A DNA stretch of 64,000 nucleotides from Spisula solida (lineage: Eukaryota > Mollusca > Bivalvia > Venerida > Mactridae): the NCBI GenBank assembly GCA_947247005.1, contig OX365953.1, positions 29,696,784-29,760,783 of the forward strand, read 5' to 3'. The notes beneath the pieces are model-generated. The model ran no database searches and had not been told where the DNA came from. It was given only the letters and a program-made list of their open reading frames with translations. Position 1 is the stretch's first letter. Every line of letters starts with the position of its first letter. The position numbers and the translations under genes are program-made. This document shows, in pieces, positions 58,945 through 64,000 of the stretch.

Positions 58945-61639
58945 CGTATAAAAGAACAAACTGAATATGCAAAGTCAACCAGATTTCGAGTTCCACTTTG
59001 TACCTTTGGCATACCGAGGTCACATTTAATCAATGGAGTTTCCCCGAGATACTTGTTTTCCAGAATAAGTTCATATTTTGTCCCTTTTAGATACAGGAAA
59101 GAATGTGTCATTTTGTAACAATTTTAGTCATATAGGATCTCAGTTGACATTTAGAAATGGCAATCCTGAAGTTAGCTATCAATGAGTACAACAAGCAATA
59201 CTTGTAGTATTACTAACTTATTCTTCACTTGTATCGGACAATTTCTGTACATGTAGAGTACATCGCCCTGACCGTACTCAAATATCACAGATGAATATAA
59301 CCTGGGGTCTTCCTTGTATATATACAACTGCTCTGCTCAGTTCATCTAGCTGTTGAACCTCAGTATATTTGATAACTTAACAGATTAGGTGTATAATTAA
59401 GTTGTAGTATGTCCTATATGTGTACAAGTTCACTTTCAAGTAAGATCATGGCAATGTCCTATGCCTTGCTCATCCAGGGGCCTTATTCACAATCATTATA
59501 CATCTTTAACACAGACATATCAAATTACCAAGATATGTATTTCTTGTATTTTTCTTACTACTGTTTGGCGGTTTTAATTGAATAATTCGAAATGTGATTC
59601 AAACTCGCTTAGCTGCTGAATTAAGACTTATTTTTGGGAATGTGGCGTTCGCCAAAGGAAGAAGTGTTTTGTACAAATGTTTATGATCAACAGTTGTACT
59701 CATGTAATGGGTCATCTCGGATCAGAACACTACACATTATGTATACTGGTATGTCACAACCTCGCCTAAAATGTATGAAACCTTTGCACAATGTTTGTCT
59801 CTGTATACGATAGAACAAGTTAGATAATGGATATAGTAGCATGGAGGGAAAAAGAAGGTCACTAATCGAAAACAAAGAAACACAACGCTAGCACTCTAGC
59901 AAAGTATAAAAGTGGGTAACATTGAGCTACAAAGTCACTTATATTATATCTAATTGAGTCAACTCTCAATGCCCTCGGGTTGACGCTTTTATGCCATAAT
60001 GTCCTCTTGTGTTCTGTTTTCCGATGTTCCTCTCTATAACTTAACAAAACATCCGGTACGACCTGCTGACCCAATGATTAGAATTAAATAAATTCATGGC
60101 GTTCTTTAGTGCTATAATTTTATCAATGCAGTTCTTATGAAAAAAGACTTAGATCAGATAATTGGGTTGGATATTGTTCGCCAATTCATTACATGCATTC
60201 GGAATGTGTATAGACTAATTTGGAACAAAGATGCTCGCATATAGCTTTTAAAGAGACTGACACAGGCATCAATCGTCCCCAGAGCCTTCAAAACTATATA
60301 GCACATCAGTCCTGATTGATAATTTGATTGTATTGATGAACCAACAAAACGTGTTTGCCTTGTCAAGATGTAAATATAATACTGCTAGAAATGTTTCATT
60401 CTAGTTAACAAAGTCTGTCAACGTGACGTACATAAGTGTCATGGAACGTCCGGAATGTTGACGTTTGCATCATATTATATGTCCAGTTCAGTGTTAGAAT
60501 GTCCACGTTGAGAGATGAACTTTCTATCTGTGTATTCATTGTATGATTTACATATCCCACATGTTGAAAGAAGCTGTCGTAATTTTAGTGTTTGCTGATA
60601 ATCAAGTTGACCGTTGTCTGAAAACTGGTTCAACAATCATTCACTAAGCCAGTGTCCTGTGGTTTTATTTGAACGATTGTGTCTTCAGTTCTGTATTGAG
60701 TTACCGTTTAATTCGCTCAGTGACAATATGCTTTATAGATGCTATATTCGGAGACAGAGCTCCTGTTTCATTAGACCCTCGGGTGCACAAACATGTAATG
60801 CATTTATATACGTCTAGTTCAATCACGCAGACGATAATACTACTGTGGCTTTATTCATGCAATAATTCAACCAACTTGTGACTAAACGTCTTCATGACAA
60901 GCTGTGTCAACAATCAGATTAAATCATATCGAGAAACACCGTTTAGGAAGATAACTGCAACTTACATTTGACAGCGCCAACTGTATGTGACATGCTGTAT
61001 TCTTAAATATACATATGCCAAATGTATATATCCAGTGAGTGATTTAAGCTGTTTTCTGCATCTTTCAGTCATAAACGACCACCAATCGTAACGGAATAAC
61101 TTAATTTCTGGAATCAACCATATCAATCATTAACTCTCTGCAAACAACTGGTAAATGCTCCACAAACGAAGGAGAAAATGTCTGTAACCTCACGGGGAAC
61201 AATGTATGTGTCAATTTTGCGTCATACTTAACTTATACGTATTATCGGACGAACTGTACATAGATCCAGGGGACACAATTGTCCACGAATCTAGACAGGA
61301 ACACGATGATCAGCGATGTACTCTAATTGCTAGATTTCATGGTAGACAAATTAACCCGTATGTACCAATATTGACCATTGTTAGAAATAATCAGCGCCAA
61401 TAACGACAAGCTCGTTTGCTATCCCTAAATTACAAACAGAGAAAATTCAATTTGCTTTCCGAGATATATAATGCTTTTACTAGACTTGAAGTTCTATACA
61501 CGTGTAGACGATCATCTTTCTGAACATCTCATATGTTTTTTAAATGAAAAGAAAATAACTACATGTATATGAATGTCTGTCTATGTTAGCTTATTACTAA
61601 ATATTGGTTTACTGATAAAGCATTTATAAATCTGGTTGA
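58945..61639. repeat. Downstream unit 5, with a large internal deletion
   Basis: Blocks a, b and c (58945-60292) are followed immediately by sequence from the g to h region (ATATAGCACATCAGTCCTGA at 60296), so roughly 5 kb of the unit 1 layout (about 11790-16975) is missing. It then continues through h, i and j. No gene recognised. Confidence 0.7.
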
Positions 61640-64000
61640 CTTTGCATATACAATTTGTTAAAAAGGACCAAGACCAAAGCACTAATATAAAAAAAACAGA
61701 ATATGCAAAGTCAACCATACATTTTATCAATCGAGTTGCCCCGAGAGAATTGTTTCGAGAATTATTTTTTTTTGTCCACGTTTGATGCAGTAAAATAAGT
61801 ATAATACATGATATACTAATACTATGCAATAAAGTCCAAGAAATATTTAAGAAATAAAAACATGTTCTTGTATTTTGTCCGTGAATGAAATACAGACAGG
61901 AGTTCAAATGCGGAAAAATTAAATCACGAGTGCGTAGTTTTTATTTCGATTCCAAACACTATTTAACTGCGCGCATTCCATTCCAACCTATTGTACATTG
62001 AACATAATACCACGCGTAAAGTGAGTGACTATTAGCTGGTGCAATTACCTCCCTCGTCAATGAAAACGAACTTCTTAATTTTCTGAAGGAAAGAACACAT
62101 GTTAAACATTGAAACAATTTTAATAACACGGGTATAAGGTATCTATTGCATGAAATGAAAAATATAAATGAATTGATTATCAGAAGTTTTTATGAAACTT
62201 AGTGTCGAGAGTATAATGGGGTTTCAAAAATAGATGCGCCATTGCTGTAACACTAGATACTCGTGCAACTTGCATTATTCGCAACTCGTTGAAGTTTTTA
62301 CTATAAGGTTAACGTTCATTCATTCATTAATATATCACGTGATATTTATTTCACTGAACTGTGAAGGAACGAAACATATTTTTGGAGTTTAATTTGTTTA
62401 TTTGCATAAACAACTGTAACAGTATATTCAATAAATGCTTATTATGTATTTAATTGAGTTCAAACAAATACGACCAATTTGATGTTTGCGGGGCGTTAGT
62501 AGTACCAGCCAATTTGTCAGGTGTGTTTGGTTGCGGTAATAATAAACAGCTTGGTTTCCTCTATGCGTATATGGATTAAGCCACAGATCGTGTTAGAATT
62601 GTCATTTTGTAACACTTTCACTTTTTCAGTCATATTTATGGATATGAGGTAACATTTAGAACCAGTTGTCCTGGAATAAGGTACCAATAAGTAGAGCCAG
62701 CAATACTTGTACATTTATTTCATAACTTAATATTCATTAGTAGCAGACAATTTCTCTACACACAGAGTACATTGCCCTGACCCTAGTGATATAACTTCAT
62801 TGTGTAGATACAACTGTTTTGCCCAGTTCAGCTAGCTCTAGAACCTCAATTGACCAAGTTATATAATGTGCACTAGTAACATTGAGGTAAAAACAAGGTC
62901 ACTAGACAAAGCAAATAAACACATCATTAGCAGTCTTGCAAAGATTAAAACGTGTCATTGGTTGAGCGCTTTCGTCCCATATTGTCCTGTTATGTTATTT
63001 TTACCCTCTCGATAACTTTGCGACCTTTAGATTGTTCAACTGATCGTTAGAAAAATATCCGATACGACCCGCTGACCGAACCATAACAATTAAGCTAATT
63101 CATAGCGTCCTTTGATGTTGTAATTGTATCAATGGTGTTCTTATAAATGAGGTCTTAGATCCAGATAATTGTTTTGGAAGATTACCATATTTGTCGCTTA
63201 ATTAGTATGTGCATTTGTAATGTGTATACATCAGTTTCGTAGACTTTTTTTTCAACCAAAGGTACTCGCATATAGCTTTCAAAGAGACCGACACAGTAAA
63301 ACATTCGTCCCCAGAGAATATCCACCCTGTTGTTCACTTAGGTATATCTCGACTTGTTTTGGCTGGGGCATTCAGCTTGGACATTTTACGTATTGAAACT
63401 AGGTCATCAGGCTTTTTGGGGCTTAAGGCAGCTAAAACTATATATTTCAGCAGTTTTTCTAAATTGTAACTAGGTCATTCAGTGTAGGCATTCCGCCTTT
63501 TGTTTGCAGAAACTATTCCATTCAGCTTTTTAAGAGCGGATTAATTTCCTTGTTCGGCAGTGTGTTGGGAACCCCTTTTTTTAAGGATTTCTGAAAGCTA
63601 AAACTAGGCATTGTAGTCGTTTAGCTGTGGAAAATGGGTCATTCAGCTAGGGCACTAAGTCTTTTGGTGGCTGAAACTAATGATTCATTATAATTTTCGA
63701 CAGATTGGACTTACTAGGCGGATCTTTGCTTGTTTAGTTGGGCATTGTGCCTTGTATGTGTTTTATGCTTTCTGTGCTCGGTTTGTTTAGTTGGGCAATG
63801 TGCTTTGTGTGTTTTTTTATGTTTTCTGTGCACGGCTGGTTAAGTTGAGTGCTGCCTTCACTGTCTGACATTATATCATTTTACTGTACCAGTAGTTAGC
63901 GAGACTTTGATTAAGTAAACTGATTCTTTGACTGTTATTTGTGTCCATCGAAAGCAAACAAAAATGTAGAATACCCGTAGTTTAATTTGAGACGAATTGC
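61640..64000. repeat. Downstream unit 6, running off the window
   Basis: It starts with the unit-start motif (AGGACCAAGACCAAAGCACT near 61663), then 61800-62600 is divergent or unit-specific. Blocks a (62650) and b (62746) follow. Block c at 63307 is split by repeat 'D'. Sequence resumes at CAGTAGTTAGCGAGACT (63890) and reaches AATTTGAGACGAATTGC at the window end. No gene recognised. Confidence 0.65.
63331..63883 (+). mobile_element. Dispersed repeat 'D' with CTGT target duplication
   Basis: It is inserted in block c: CTGT lies at 63327-63330 and again at 63884-63887, while unit 1 reads ACTCTGTAGCAGTAGTTA with one copy (near 11795-11812). The body repeats loosely GGCATT/GGTCATTCAGCT and AAACTAGG words, and ends with two copies of GTTTAGTTGGGCA followed by TTAAGTTGAGTGCTGCCTTC. 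A partial relative is at 34622-34990. 553 bases, no protein recognised, class unknown. Confidence 0.7.

Noticed and set aside
58852..59118. 88-codon + strand frame, with a similar 73-codon frame at 46751-46972 and overlapping minus-strand frames
   Set aside because: The similarity only reflects the unit-start repeat. The frame is not kept in units 1, 2 or 6 and no family is recognised.

Overview
This window is eukaryotic, AT-rich nuclear DNA with very little coding sequence, and most probably comes from a bivalve mollusc, perhaps a clam-like heterodont. The evidence is small exons with GT-AG introns, 5'-truncated non-LTR retrotransposons, a tRNA-derived SINE, many miniature inverted-repeat elements, and dispersed repeats full of AGGTCA steps of a kind I associate with bivalve genomes. 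The taxonomic call is an inference from repeat style. There are no operons, ribosome binding sites, CRISPR arrays or prokaryotic genes.

The only confidently recognised cellular gene is RPAIN (RPA-interacting protein, the nuclear-import adaptor of the single-strand DNA-binding protein RPA). It is present twice on the + strand: copy A with exons between 1346 and 9157, and copy B between 29208 and 38899. In both copies I can place the six coding exons that match vertebrate exons 2 to 7, with identical intron phases (0, 1, 2, 0, 0) and open frames. The first coding exon, with the start codon, was not found for either copy. By hand count the exons differ by about 14 substitutions plus one in-frame 6-base indel; the introns have diverged more and carry copy-specific insertions.

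Layout: 1-10294 is RPAIN-A with flanks; 10295-18380 is a non-coding 'downstream unit' (unit 1) that follows RPAIN-A; 18381-28330 is a gene-poor spacer with a SINE, tRNA-like fragments, a 31-bp minisatellite and a MITE; 28331-40074 is RPAIN-B with flanks; 40075-64000 is an array of further copies of the downstream unit (units 2 to 6), complete to badly deleted, the last one running off the window. Units share an ordered set of landmark blocks but differ by large deletions, a local tandem duplication and nested mobile elements. I see no convincing protein-coding gene inside the unit.

The window is therefore best read as a segmental/tandem duplication centred on RPAIN whose 3' flank has been amplified separately. 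Because the copies can be aligned base by base, several insertions have a visible empty site in the paralogue, which makes this a useful dated record of transposon activity. An uncollapsed-haplotype assembly artefact is a live alternative for the A/B gene pair and should be excluded first.
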